A stretch of 64,000 nt of DNA from Ideonella sp. WA131b (GTDB lineage: Bacteria > Pseudomonadota > Gammaproteobacteria > Burkholderiales > Burkholderiaceae_C), in contig JAGTJW010000002.1 of assembly GCA_023657425.1 (NCBI GenBank), positions 796,431 to 860,430 on the forward strand. The letters are read 5' to 3'. The notes beneath the pieces are model-generated. The model worked only from the letters and a program-made list of their open reading frames with translations. It was not told where the DNA came from and searched no databases. Every line of letters starts with the position of its first letter. Position 1 is the stretch's first letter. A program made the translations under genes and the position numbers. Below, piece by piece: positions 8,664 through 17,255 of this stretch.

Positions 8664-9854
8664 ATGACCACCCCCATCCTCTCCGCCGACGGCCTGGCCT
8701 GGGCCCAGCGCCTGGTGCGCATGGACACCCGCAGCGACCAGAGCAATCTGGCCCTCATCGAGTGCCTCGCCGACCACCTGCGCGCCCTGCAGGTGCCGCT
8801 GAGGCTGACCTACGACGAGGATCGCCGCAAGGCCAACCTGTTCGCCACCCTGGGGCCGGCCACGGCTGGCGGGCTGGTGCTGTCGGGCCACACCGACACC
8901 GTGCCCTGGGACGGCCAGGACTGGCGCGTCGACCCGCTGGGCGCCGAGTGCCGCGACGGCCGCCTCTACGGCCGCGGCAGCGCCGACATGAAGGGCTGGA
9001 TCGGCCTGGTGGCGGCGCAGGCCCGCGGCTGGCTCGAGGCCGACCTGCCGCACCCCATCCATTTCGCGTTCAGCTACGACGAGGAGACGGGCGGCTTCGG
9101 CGCCCGGGGCCTGGTGGCCGACCTGCGCGAGGCCGGCATCGCCCCGGCGATGTGCGTGGTGGGCGAGCCGACCTCGATGGTGCCGGCGCTGGCCCACAAG
9201 GGCGTGCACCGCTGGCGCTGCCGCGTGCACGGCCGGGCGGCGCACTCGTCGCTGACGCCGCAGTCGGTGAACGCGGTGGAGGCCGCGGCCCGGCTGGTGG
9301 CCAGCATCGCCGACCTGGCCGACGAGCTGCGCGACCACGGCCCGCGCCAGGAGGGCTTCGACGTGCCCTACACCACCGCCGCGGTCTGCCGCCTCGAAGG
9401 CGGCGTGGCCGACAATATCGTGCCCGAGCTGGCACGCGTGCACTACGAGTTCCGCGACCTGCCCGGACTGCCCCCCGGCGCCGATGCCGATGCGCTGCAG
9501 GCCCGCGTGGAGCAGCGCGCCCGGGCGCTCGAACCCGCCATGCAGGCCGTGGACCCGGCCAGCGGCTTCCGCTTCGAGCGCTTCGCGTCGATGCCGGCCT
9601 TCAGCGCGGACTCCGACGAGCCGGCTGTGCGGCTGGCGCAGCGCCTGGCCGCCAGCCGCCGGACCACCCTGGTGGCCTTCGGCACCGAGGCGGGTTTGTT
9701 CCAGCGCGCGGGCATGAGCACGGTGGTGTGCGGCCCCGGCAGCATCGGGCAGGCCCACCAGGCCGACGAGTACGTGAGCCTGGAGCAGCTGGCGCGGGCC
9801 GAGGCCTTCCTGTGCGGCATTGCGGCCGCGCCGGAGTTCCGCGAGCGCGGCTGA
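8664..9854 (+). CDS. argE: acetylornithine deacetylase (M20 family)
   Basis: A 396-residue M20 metallopeptidase-fold deacylase, best matched to ArgE, which releases ornithine from N-acetylornithine in arginine synthesis. Metal ligands visible: SGHTDTVPWDG (His76, Asp78), GRGSADMKGW (Asp108), YDEETGG (Glu140/Glu141), and a late FGTEAGLFQ with GPGSIGQAHQADEYV supplying the C-terminal histidine. The dimerisation domain lies between about 175 and 290 (GRAAHSSLTPQSVNAVEAA). The start at 8664 is chosen because MTTPILSADGLAWAQRLV matches the usual N-terminus; an upstream frame to 8568 is spurious. The gene stands alone, convergent with the small membrane protein gene 6 bases downstream. Confidence 0.85.
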   Translation: MTTPILSADGLAWAQRLVRMDTRSDQSNLALIECLADHLRALQVPLRLTYDEDRRKANLFATLGPATAGGLVLSGHTDTVPWDGQDWRVDPLGAECRDGRLYGRGSADMKGWIGLVAAQARGWLEADLPHPIHFAFSYDEETGGFGARGLVADLREAGIAPAMCVVGEPTSMVPALAHKGVHRWRCRVHGRAAHSSLTPQSVNAVEAAARLVASIADLADELRDHGPRQEGFDVPYTTAAVCRLEGGVADNIVPELARVHYEFRDLPGLPPGADADALQARVEQRARALEPAMQAVDPASGFRFERFASMPAFSADSDEPAVRLAQRLAASRRTTLVAFGTEAGLFQRAGMSTVVCGPGSIGQAHQADEYVSLEQLARAEAFLCGIAAAPEFRERG

Positions 9855-9860
9855 GAGCCC

Positions 9861-10187
9861 TCAGTGGGAGGCGGCTCTCGCCGCCAGCAGCTGCAGCGCC
9901 GTGCGGCGCACCAGCGCGCGCCGCACCACCAGCAGCGGCACGAAGGCCAGGAGCGCACCGCCCATCACCAGCAGGAAGGGCGCCTCACGCAGCGGCTGCA
10001 GGTAAACGAAGGCCAGCACCGCCAGCACGCCCAGCGTCACTGCCCACGCGCACAACATCGGCGGCTGCGTGGTCACGCGCTCGGCGGCGTCCTCCACCAG
10101 GCGAGCCTTGTCACGCGGCGCCAGCGCCTGCAGCTCGGGGAACTCGTACCAGGGCAGCACGAAGCAAGGGTCGAGTGGCGAACGCAT
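9861..10187 (-). CDS. small two-helix membrane protein
   Basis: A 108-residue protein of unknown function. The N-terminal 40 residues are soluble (FVLPWYEFPELQALAPRDKA), followed by two hydrophobic segments at about 45-64 and 71-88 and a basic C-terminal tail rich in Arg. The start is fixed by GGAGGA (10195-10200 on the complement) 7 bases before the ATG. It is divergent from the small lipoprotein gene. No family could be recognised. Confidence 0.7.
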   Translation of the reverse strand: MRSPLDPCFVLPWYEFPELQALAPRDKARLVEDAAERVTTQPPMLCAWAVTLGVLAVLAFVYLQPLREAPFLLVMGGALLAFVPLLVVRRALVRRTALQLLAARAASH

Positions 10188-10289
10188 GACGGGATCCTCC
10201 AGCGGCGAGTATCGCGCCCCGCCTGGGGCCGCACCGGCGGGCTGAGCCAGGTCAAGCCACACCGACGTGCGGTGCGCCAGCATCCGGGC

Positions 10290-10595
10290 ATGCACACCGT
10301 CCCCTGCCGCGCGTCCATCCTCTCGCTGGTCTTGGGCTCGCTGCTTGCGGGCTGTGCAGTCCAGTGGCGCAACACCGACGCCGCGCACGAGCGGGCCAAG
10401 GCTGCGGAGCCGCCCGGCCAGGGCTTCCCGCGCGAGTGGGTGGTCGACGACATCGTGGAGCGCCGCCGCGGCACGCTGGCCATGCCCGCCTGGCAGGGTG
10501 AACCGGTGGTCGACGCGCACGTCATGGACCTGTATGCGTGCCTCGCGGCATGCGCGGAGGGCAGGCTGCCCGCCTCGCGGCCGCCGGCCCGCTGA
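10290..10595 (+). CDS. small lipoprotein
   Basis: A 101-residue predicted lipoprotein. The first 22 residues form a lipoprotein signal with the lipobox LLAGC, so Cys22 would be lipidated and the mature protein anchored in a membrane. The mature part contains VDDIVERRRGTLAMPAWQGEP and two further cysteines near the end (ACLAACAEG). No family recognised. The stop lies immediately before the convergent SPINDLY-type gene. Confidence 0.65.
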   Translation: MHTVPCRASILSLVLGSLLAGCAVQWRNTDAAHERAKAAEPPGQGFPREWVVDDIVERRRGTLAMPAWQGEPVVDAHVMDLYACLAACAEGRLPASRPPAR

Positions 10596-10596
10596 C

Positions 10597-12582
10597 TCAA
10601 GCCGCCGCCCGCAAGGCCTCGGCAGGCAGGTGCGTCGGCGCACGCCCTTCGCACCAGCGCTGCCACAACACCTGCATCGTGGCCTCGAAGCCGCGCGTGT
10701 AGCGCTCGGTGTCGAACAGCGGCAACTGCAGCCGGTTCTCCACCAGGTGTGCACGAAGTCCAGGCAGCACCTCGGGGTCAGTCGCCAGGGTCACCAGCGC
10801 GGCCTCGTAGTCTGCCAGCGAAGTCATGGCCAGGCCTTCCAGCCCCACTGCGGCCAGCACGCTGGCGGCCACGCGCGAGGCGAAGCTCTCACCCGGCAGC
10901 GTGAGCACCGGCACGCCGGCCCACAGGGCGTCGGCCGCGGTGGTGTGGGCGTTGTAAGGCCAGGTGTCGACGAACACGTCGGCCAGCGCCAGCCGCGAGA
11001 AATGCGCGTCGTAGGTCACGACGGGCGCAAAGACGATGCGCTCGGGCGCGACGCCGCGTGCCACGGCCTCGCGGCGGATGTTGTCGTGCAGCTGAAGGTT
11101 CGTCTCCTTGAGCCACAGCACGGCGCGCGGCACGCGCTGCATCACGCGGCACCAGGTGTCGAAGGCCTGCGGCCCGATCTTGTAGGTGTGGTTGAACGCG
11201 CACATCACGAAGGCGTCGTCGGGCAGGCCGGCGTCGGCGCGGGCCATCGGCTGCGGCAGCGGGCGCCCGCGCCCGTTGGGCTGGAAGGAGCCCGACAGCT
11301 GCACGATCTTTTCGCTGAAGTGCGCCTCATGCCCCAGCGGCGCGGTGATGGCGTCGCCGACGAAGTAGTCGATGAAGTTGGCGCCCGTGGTGCTCGGATA
11401 GCCCAGGAAGCCCAGTTGCACCGGAGCCGGCCGCGCGGCGAACACGCCCAGCCGGTGACCGCGGGTGTGCCCCATCAGGTCCACCAGCAGGTCGATGCCG
11501 TCGTCGCGGATTCGGGCCGCCGCCTCAGCGTCCGCCGATCCCCGGATGTCGACGAAGCGGTCAGCCGCCGCGGCGATGCGTGCGCGCAGCGCCGAGCCGT
11601 CGTCGGGACCGCTGCTGTACAGCACGGTCTCGAAGCGGCTTCGATCGAGGCGCTCCAACATCTCCACCAGCAGCTGCGACACCGGATGCTCACGGAAGTC
11701 GTAGCTGACGAAGCCCAGCCGCAAGCGCGCACCGGCCGCTTGGCGGGCCCGGCGCGCGGTCTGTGCGGCGGCGTCCAGCGGCGGCAGCGACGGTGCGCTC
11801 CAGGCAATCGCCGCCGACTCCTGCTCGGCCGCCACACGCTGCAGGGCCGCCGGCAGCGGCAGCGAGAGCGTGCCGAAGGCCGCGGTGACACGCGCCAGGC
11901 CCGGCGGGCTCGTGGCCAGGGCCTGCGCGATGCGGGCGATGTCGGCCCCGAGCTCGCTCCAGTCGGCGATGTGGCGCTTTTCGAAGGACAGGTGGCTCAG
12001 CGCCTCGAGGTTGTCGGGTTCGAGCGCCAGCACCGTCTTCATGCACTCGACGGCTTCGCGCTTGAGGCCCAGGTCGCGGCAGGCGTCGGCCAGCACGGCA
12101 TGGCCGCGCACCATCGCGGGCTTGCGCGCCAGGGCGCGCATGAGCACCTCGAAGGCCTCGTGCGGGCGCTGCAGCGCCATCAGCATCGTGGCCTGGCGCA
12201 GCAAGGCCTCGGGCTCCAAGGTGCCGCCGGACTCGAGCTGCGCCAGCACCTCCACGCTCTCGGCGTAGCGGTGCTGCTGGCCGAGCACCTCGCCCAGCAT
12301 CTGCAGACCCAGCGCGTGGCCAGGCTGCAGCGCCAGCACGCGGCGCGCGGCCTGCTCGGCGCGCTTGGGCGCCTGGGCGTGGCGCTGGGCGTTGGCCAGG
12401 TTCAGCCAGTAGACGACATCGTCGGGTGCGGCCTGCGTGGCGCGCTCGAAGGCGCTGGCCGCGGCGTCCCAGTTGCGGCGGGCCAGGTGCTCGCAGCCGG
12501 CCTGCCAGTGGCGGGTGCCCGGGCGCGGCCGGGCGCGGCTGCGGGCCTGGGGGCGTGCGGGCAAGGCCAGGGGGCTGTTCAT
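10597..12582 (-). CDS. SPINDLY/GT41-type O-linked N-acetylglucosamine transferase with TPR repeats
   Basis: A 661-residue protein. Residues about 25-215 are tetratricopeptide repeats (WDAAASAFERATQAAPDD, and similar units at about 34-residue spacing). The rest is a GT41 catalytic region: GFVSYDFREHPVSQLL, DLLVDLMGHTRGHR, FLGYPSTTGANFIDY, FAPVVTYDAHFSRLALADVF and DTWPYNAHTTAADALWAGVP are hallmark blocks of OGT/SPINDLY enzymes. The family transfers GlcNAc (or fucose) to Ser/Thr of proteins. It lies next to two flagellin genes and 11 bases after a methyltransferase gene on the same strand, so flagellin or another surface protein is a plausible substrate; that is inference. Confidence 0.88.
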   Translation of the reverse strand: MNSPLALPARPQARSRARPRPGTRHWQAGCEHLARRNWDAAASAFERATQAAPDDVVYWLNLANAQRHAQAPKRAEQAARRVLALQPGHALGLQMLGEVLGQQHRYAESVEVLAQLESGGTLEPEALLRQATMLMALQRPHEAFEVLMRALARKPAMVRGHAVLADACRDLGLKREAVECMKTVLALEPDNLEALSHLSFEKRHIADWSELGADIARIAQALATSPPGLARVTAAFGTLSLPLPAALQRVAAEQESAAIAWSAPSLPPLDAAAQTARRARQAAGARLRLGFVSYDFREHPVSQLLVEMLERLDRSRFETVLYSSGPDDGSALRARIAAAADRFVDIRGSADAEAAARIRDDGIDLLVDLMGHTRGHRLGVFAARPAPVQLGFLGYPSTTGANFIDYFVGDAITAPLGHEAHFSEKIVQLSGSFQPNGRGRPLPQPMARADAGLPDDAFVMCAFNHTYKIGPQAFDTWCRVMQRVPRAVLWLKETNLQLHDNIRREAVARGVAPERIVFAPVVTYDAHFSRLALADVFVDTWPYNAHTTAADALWAGVPVLTLPGESFASRVAASVLAAVGLEGLAMTSLADYEAALVTLATDPEVLPGLRAHLVENRLQLPLFDTERYTRGFEATMQVLWQRWCEGRAPTHLPAEALRAAA

Positions 12583-12593
12583 CGTCGATCCCC

Positions 12594-13166
12594 TCAGGCC
12601 AGGGCGGGTTCGCCGGCCACCGGCGCCGGGGCCACCACCATCACCGGCTTGAACGCGTTGACATTCAGGCTGATCGGCGTGCCGTCCACCACCATGTCGG
12701 AGGTGTCGGCGAACAGCCCGTGGCGTGCCACGCGCTGCACTGTCTCGAATCCGGCAGCCTGCAAGTAGCCAGCCAGGAACTCGGCGTTCAGGCCCACCAG
12801 GTGTACGTCATGTGCGTCGACGTGACCACCAAACATCATGCGCATGATCTGGAAGCGTTGATTGACGTCGAAGCGGTGGCGCTGCAGCAGCAGGTGCGCC
12901 AGCACGTCGAGATCGGGCACCGACAGGCGCAGCACGCCGCCGGGCACGAGAACTCGCTGCCACTCCTTGAGGGCCTTGATCAGCGGGCCGTTGTAGTCGA
13001 AGTGCTCCAGCACGTGCGACGCATAGATCTCGGCAAAGCTCGCGTCGGCGAAACGGCCCAGATCGACGGCGTCGCCGACGTGGTCGACCGCCGGGCCTGG
13101 CAGGACGTTGAGGTTCTCCCACCCAGGACTGCGGACCTTGCCGCCGATGTGCAGTTTGCGAGGCAT
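12594..13166 (-). CDS. SAM-dependent methyltransferase (type 11-like)
   Basis: A 190-residue Rossmann methyltransferase. Seen: an N-terminal KLHIGGKVRSPGWENLNV, then ASHVLEHFDYNGPLIKALKE, the HxLEH motif of class I methyltransferases that follow a degenerate SAM loop, and VLVPGGVLRLSVPD. It starts at the ATG at 13164-13166 (complement) with GGAG a few bases upstream and is co-directional with the O-GlcNAc transferase (11-base gap), suggesting one operon. Methylation of a sugar or of a glycosylated protein is a reasonable guess; the substrate cannot be read from the sequence. Confidence 0.8.
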   Translation of the reverse strand: MPRKLHIGGKVRSPGWENLNVLPGPAVDHVGDAVDLGRFADASFAEIYASHVLEHFDYNGPLIKALKEWQRVLVPGGVLRLSVPDLDVLAHLLLQRHRFDVNQRFQIMRMMFGGHVDAHDVHLVGLNAEFLAGYLQAAGFETVQRVARHGLFADTSDMVVDGTPISLNVNAFKPVMVVAPAPVAGEPALA

Positions 13167-13618
13167 GTGGACTCCAGCAAGGGCCGGGCCCCGATGGCAC
13201 CGGCAGGGGCACCTTGGCCGAGTGCAGCCGCGAGTGCCGGCGGATGTTCCCGCCTCGCAACGAGGGCCGATGCGCCGAATTGCGCCTGCACCTGGGCGCT
13301 GTTCCGCAGGGTGCCGGCACAAAAAGTGTCGCAGGCCCTAAAGCTTTGGCGCCTTGCCGACGAAAACGGCTTCAACGCGGCCGCCGGTTCGGAGCCGCGG
13401 GGTCCGGACCCCAAGGGGCCACGGGTGCCGAAGCGGCAGCGCCGCCGGCACCCATGGCAACGGAAGGCCCGGGCGAGTTCCCCGGCTCGGCGGTGGCAGG
13501 AAGCGGCCTCCACGGACCGGGGGCGTTGCAAGCGGCCGCCGCGGGCCTCATGAGGCAGGTCCGGCGGCTGTCGCCAGGCAAACGCCTAGGGTCAACCTTC
13601 GCACTTCGGAGATTTCAC
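13167..13618. other. intergenic region upstream of the first flagellin
   Basis: No gene seen. It holds a perfect palindrome GGGGTCCGGACCCC (13399-13412) and a hairpin GGGTGCCG/CGGCACCC (13423-13430 with 13446-13453). A sigma-28-like element at 13339-13363 (TAAAG, 12 bases, GCCGACGA) has a spacer about 3 bases shorter than the two good sigma-28 sites in this locus, so it is only a weak candidate for the flagellin promoter. Confidence 0.4.
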
Positions 13619-14482
13619 ATGTCTCAGACCATCAACACCAACCTGGTCTCTATCAACGCCCAGCGCAACCTGGCCTCCAGCCAGAGCTCTCTGGCCACCT
13701 CGATGCAGCGCCTCAGCTCGGGCCTGCGCGTCAACAGCGCCAAGGACGACGCCGCCGGCCTGGCGATCGCCGAGCGCATGAATGTCCAGGTGCGCGGCAT
13801 GAACGTCGCCATCCGCAACGCCAACGACGCGATCTCGCTGTCACAGACGGCAGAGGGCGCACTGGGCCGGGTCGGCGACCTTTTCCAGCGCATGCGCGAA
13901 CTGGCAGTGCAGTCGGCCAACGGCACCAACGACGACTCCGACCGCGTGAGCCTGAACGAGGAGTTCGTGCAACTGGCGCAAGAAGCCACACGGACCCTGG
14001 GAGGCACCCAGTTCAATGGCCGCGCGATTCTGGCCTCGACCGGTACGAACACCTTCCAGATCGGCGCCAACAACGACACCGCGATCGACCGCCTGACGAT
14101 CGACAACTTCAACTGGGCGGGCAGCACCGACATCACCAACGTGATCGGCACCGCGGTGATCAGCGGCACCGACGTTCCGACGGTGCAGATCACCGACACC
14201 GGCACGGCGCAGGCGGCCATCGCCGCCCTGGACACCGCGATCGACGCGGTGAACAGCGAGCGCGCCACCTTCGGCGCGATGCAGAACCGCTTCGAGAACG
14301 TGGTGTCCAACCTGCGGGTCTCGGTGGAGAGCCAGAGCGCGGCGCGCGGCCGCATCATGGATGCCGACTACGCCAGCGAGACCGCCAACCTGTCGCGGGC
14401 CAGCATCCTGCAGCAGGCGGGCAATGCCATGGTGGCACAGGCCAACCAGCTGCCACAGCAGGTGCTGGCGCTGCTGCGCTGA
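13619..14482 (+). CDS. fliC: flagellin (copy 1)
   Basis: A 287-residue flagellin, the filament subunit. The N-terminal D0/D1 (INTNLVSINAQRNL, RLSSGLRVNSAKDDAAGLAI) and C-terminal D1/D0 (RIMDADYASETANLS, QQAGNAMVAQANQ) are intact. The central variable part is short (about 170-215), so the filament would be close to a minimal core. The start is the ATG at 13619 with GGAG at 13608-13611. It ends in a clear intrinsic terminator and is followed by a close paralogue, so the two are transcribed separately or by partial readthrough. Ser/Thr-rich central residues could be targets of the nearby O-GlcNAc transferase. Confidence 0.95.
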   Translation: MSQTINTNLVSINAQRNLASSQSSLATSMQRLSSGLRVNSAKDDAAGLAIAERMNVQVRGMNVAIRNANDAISLSQTAEGALGRVGDLFQRMRELAVQSANGTNDDSDRVSLNEEFVQLAQEATRTLGGTQFNGRAILASTGTNTFQIGANNDTAIDRLTIDNFNWAGSTDITNVIGTAVISGTDVPTVQITDTGTAQAAIAALDTAIDAVNSERATFGAMQNRFENVVSNLRVSVESQSAARGRIMDADYASETANLSRASILQQAGNAMVAQANQLPQQVLALLR

Positions 14483-14514
14483 GCATCCGACGCGCGCAGG
14501 CGCGTTGACGCAGG

Positions 14515-14538
14515 AGCCCGCCACCCGGCGGGCTTTTT
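14515..14538 (+). terminator. intrinsic terminator after flagellin copy 1
   Basis: A GC-rich stem AGCCCGCC/GGCGGGCT with the loop ACCC is followed directly by TTTT. This is the canonical Rho-independent form and lies 33 bases after the flagellin stop. Confidence 0.9.
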
Positions 14539-14689
14539 CGCGTCTGCGCGGCCATGAACTGGGCGCGTTTGCGGTGGCTTTTCCAGCCATTGCCGGCACC
14601 GGCCCGGCCTTAGTCTCTGCCACAGCGTTTCGGTACCGCGGCAGGACGAATCGCCCCGAACCGACTGCCGTGCCACCAGGAGAGCCGCC

Positions 14690-15556
14690 GTGCCCCAGAC
14701 GATCAACACCAATCTTGTGTCGCTCAACGCCCAGCGCAATCTGGCCACGAGCCAATCGCAACTGTCCACCTCGATGCAGCGCCTGAGTTCGGGGCTGCGC
14801 GTCAACAGCGCCAAGGACGACGCCGCGGGCCTGGCCATCGCCGAGCGCATGAACACCCAGGTTCGCGGCATGAACGTGGCGATGCGCAACGCCAACGACG
14901 GCATCTCGATGGCCCAGGTGGGCGAAGGTGCACTGGGCAAGGTCAGCGATCTGTTCCAGCGCATGCGCGAGCTGGCGGTGCAGTCGGCCAACGGTACCAA
15001 CGACGACGCCGACCGGGTGAGCCTGAACGAGGAGTTCGTGCAGCTGGCGCAGGAAGCCACCCGGACCCTGGGCGGCACGCAGTTCAACGGCCGCGCGATC
15101 CTGGCCTCCACCGGCACCAACACCTTCCAGATCGGCGCCAACAACGACACCGCGATCGACCGCCTGACGATGGACAACTTCGACTGGGCCGGCTCGACCA
15201 GCATCACCAACGTTCTCGGCACCGCCGTGATCACCGGCACCGAGGTGCCGACGCTGCAGATCAGCGATCTCGTCGGCTCGCAGAACGTGATCACGGCCAT
15301 CGACGACGCCATCGATGCCGTCAACAGCCAGCGGGCCGAGTACGGCGCCGTGCAGAACCGCTTCGAGAACGTGGTCGCCAACCTGATGGTGAGCTCCGAG
15401 AACCAGAGCGCCGCACGCAGCCGCATCATGGACGCCGACTACGCCGCCGAGACGGCCAACCTGTCGCGCGCGCAGATCCTCCAGCAGGCCGGCAACGCGA
15501 TGGTGGCTCAGGCCAACCAGCTGCCGCAGCAGGTGCTCAGCCTGCTGCAACGCTAG
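14690..15556 (+). CDS. fliC2: flagellin (copy 2)
   Basis: A 288-residue flagellin closely related to the preceding copy, with identical blocks such as NEEFVQLAQEATRTLGG and TNTFQIGANNDTAIDRLT. Differences cluster in the short central region (TSITNVLGTAVITGTEVPTL) and in scattered surface positions. Translation starts at a GTG at 14690 preceded by AGGAGA; no ATG suits the N-terminus. Its stop codon TAG is formed inside the repeat-end sequence CTAGGAGCGTGGGCG (15553-15567). No sigma-28 promoter could be found in the 151 bases after the copy 1 terminator. Two flagellins allow filament composition to vary. Confidence 0.93.
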   Translation: MPQTINTNLVSLNAQRNLATSQSQLSTSMQRLSSGLRVNSAKDDAAGLAIAERMNTQVRGMNVAMRNANDGISMAQVGEGALGKVSDLFQRMRELAVQSANGTNDDADRVSLNEEFVQLAQEATRTLGGTQFNGRAILASTGTNTFQIGANNDTAIDRLTMDNFDWAGSTSITNVLGTAVITGTEVPTLQISDLVGSQNVITAIDDAIDAVNSQRAEYGAVQNRFENVVANLMVSSENQSAARSRIMDADYAAETANLSRAQILQQAGNAMVAQANQLPQQVLSLLQR

Positions 15557-15567
15557 GAGCGTGGGCG
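15553..15567 (+). repeat. partial copy of the 8211 repeat end
   Basis: The 15 bases CTAGGAGCGTGGGCG are identical to the left end of the inverted repeat at 8211. About 30 bases further on, CCCCGCGCCGG also recurs in both places. The sequence includes the flagellin 2 stop codon. Confidence 0.6.
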
Positions 15568-15590
15568 AAGACCGTCGTCAGGCGGCGACC

Positions 15591-15618
15591 TCAAGTCCCG
15601 CCCCGCGCCGGCCGATAT
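15591..15618 (+). promoter_or_regulatory. sigma-28 (FliA) promoter of fliD
   Basis: TCAAG at 15591-15595, 15 bases, then GCCGATAT at 15611-15618. Spacing and both elements match the sigma-28 site before fliS in this same locus. It lies 84 bases upstream of the fliD start codon. Confidence 0.7.
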
Positions 15619-15701
15619 CGGGCTCTGAGAGGGGGTAAAGGCCGCCTGTCGGAGCCCTTGGCGCTCCGGCCGTCACACCCGCCCTTGAACCGGAGATCAT
15701 C

Positions 15702-17150
15702 ATGCCCGCGATCACCTCGTTGGGAATCGGCAGCGGAGTCGACGTCAACACCATGGTCAACCAGCTGGTGGCCCTGGAGAGCCGCCCGCTGACGCAGTTG
15801 CAGACCCAGGCCCGCTCGCTGCAGACGCAGGTTTCGAGCTACGGCCAGCTTTCGAGCCTATTCGGCAGCCTGCAGACGGCAGCCGGAAAGCTCACGGGCA
15901 CCAGCCTGTGGAACCAGTCCAAGGCCAGCAGCGCGGACGAATCCGTGGTCCAGATCGTGGGCGGCAGCAGCGCCGCCGCGGGCAGCTACGCCGTGAGTGT
16001 GGATCAACTGGCGAGCAACCAGACGGTGGCGGCTGCGACGTCGTTGCCATCCTCGGGCGCGCTCGTCGGCAGCGGCACCCTGACGCTGCAGATCGGGCGC
16101 TGGCAGCAGCCGCCGCTGAACTTCGTGCCCCGCGTGGGTCGTGATCCGGTCGAGATCGTCGTCGCAGCCGGCGACACGCTGGCCACGCTGCGCGACAAGA
16201 TCAACGCCGCCGGTGCCGGCGTCACCGCCAGCATCGTCACCGACACGAGTGGCGCAAGGCTGTCGCTGCGCTCCAGCGAGAGCGGCGCCGACAACGGCTT
16301 CCGCCTGGCAGTGGCCGACGCCGACGGGGGCGCCATCGGCGACGGAGTGGGGCTGTCGAGATTCGCCTTCGATCCCGTGGCCGGCAGCACGGGCATGCAG
16401 CAACAGCAGCCCGCCGTCAACGCCCTGGCCACCGTGAACGGCATCGCGGTCGAGTCGGCCTCCAACGAACTGGCCGGTGTGATCGACGGCCTGACACTGC
16501 GGCTGCGCAAGGAAGGTGCGGCAAGCAGCGTCACCGTCACCAGCGACCGCGAGGCCGTGAAGACGGCGATCCAGGACTTCGCCAGCGCCTACAACAACCT
16601 CGTCAAGGCCATCGCCGAGCAGACCCGGTACGACCCGGGCAGCAAGACCGGCGGCCCGCTGCAGGGGGACAGCGCGGCCACCGGGCTGCAGCGCCAGCTG
16701 CGCAGCCTGCTGGGCGCGGGCTCCGAGGCCTCGAGCACTTTCCGGCGCCTCTCCGACGTGGGCCTGTCGGTTCAGCGCGACGGCACGCTGTCGGTCGACT
16801 CAGCCCGGCTCGACGGAGCGACAGCCCAGCTTGCCGAGCTTCGCAAGGCCTTCGCCGCCAACGACGCCGATCCGCAGAAGGATGGCTTCGCCCGCCGTTA
16901 CGCCGACCTGGCGCAGCAGGTGCTGGGCGTCAGTGGCAGCCTGTCCACGCGCACCGAGGGGCTGCGCCAGCGCATCGCGCGCAACGGCGAGGACCAGGTC
17001 GCGGTGGAGGAGCGCGTCGAGCGATTCCGAGCTCGCCTGGTGGCACAGTACACCGCGATGGACGGCAACCTCGCGCGCCTGAACGCGTTGTCGGGTTACG
17101 TCTCGCAGCAGTTGATCACCTTGCAGAACAACGGCTCCAACAACCGCTGA
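15702..17150 (+). CDS. fliD: flagellar filament cap protein (hook-associated protein 2)
   Basis: A 482-residue FliD, the pentameric cap that folds flagellin at the filament tip. N-terminal ITSLGIGSGVDVNTMVNQLV is the FliD_N signature (residues 3-22), and the C-terminal part has the coiled-coil segment with RFRARLVAQYTAMDGNLARLN and a final SQQLITLQN. The central domain carries NVNGIAV-like ATVNGIAVESASN. The start follows GGAG with good spacing. It is preceded by its own sigma-28 site and followed by a second one before fliS, so it is a late class gene. Confidence 0.93.
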   Translation: MPAITSLGIGSGVDVNTMVNQLVALESRPLTQLQTQARSLQTQVSSYGQLSSLFGSLQTAAGKLTGTSLWNQSKASSADESVVQIVGGSSAAAGSYAVSVDQLASNQTVAAATSLPSSGALVGSGTLTLQIGRWQQPPLNFVPRVGRDPVEIVVAAGDTLATLRDKINAAGAGVTASIVTDTSGARLSLRSSESGADNGFRLAVADADGGAIGDGVGLSRFAFDPVAGSTGMQQQQPAVNALATVNGIAVESASNELAGVIDGLTLRLRKEGAASSVTVTSDREAVKTAIQDFASAYNNLVKAIAEQTRYDPGSKTGGPLQGDSAATGLQRQLRSLLGAGSEASSTFRRLSDVGLSVQRDGTLSVDSARLDGATAQLAELRKAFAANDADPQKDGFARRYADLAQQVLGVSGSLSTRTEGLRQRIARNGEDQVAVEERVERFRARLVAQYTAMDGNLARLNALSGYVSQQLITLQNNGSNNR

Positions 17151-17194
17151 TCTGGCCCGCATTCAAGAGGGGATCGCACCGGGTCGGCGCAAGC

Positions 17195-17222
17195 TCAAGG
17201 GGGTCGTCCGGGAGGCCGATAA
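17195..17222 (+). promoter_or_regulatory. sigma-28 (FliA) promoter of fliS-fliT
   Basis: TCAAG at 17195-17199, a 15-base spacer, and a perfect GCCGATAA at 17215-17222, 33 bases upstream of the fliS ATG. This is the best sigma-28 match in the window. Confidence 0.85.
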
Positions 17223-17255
17223 GAACAGCATCACGCTGAACTGACTGCGCCACCG

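Noticed and set aside
13339..13363. Sigma-28 promoter for flagellin 1
   Set aside because: Elements are recognisable but the spacer is about 3 bases too short and the leader would be over 250 bases; kept only as a weak note.
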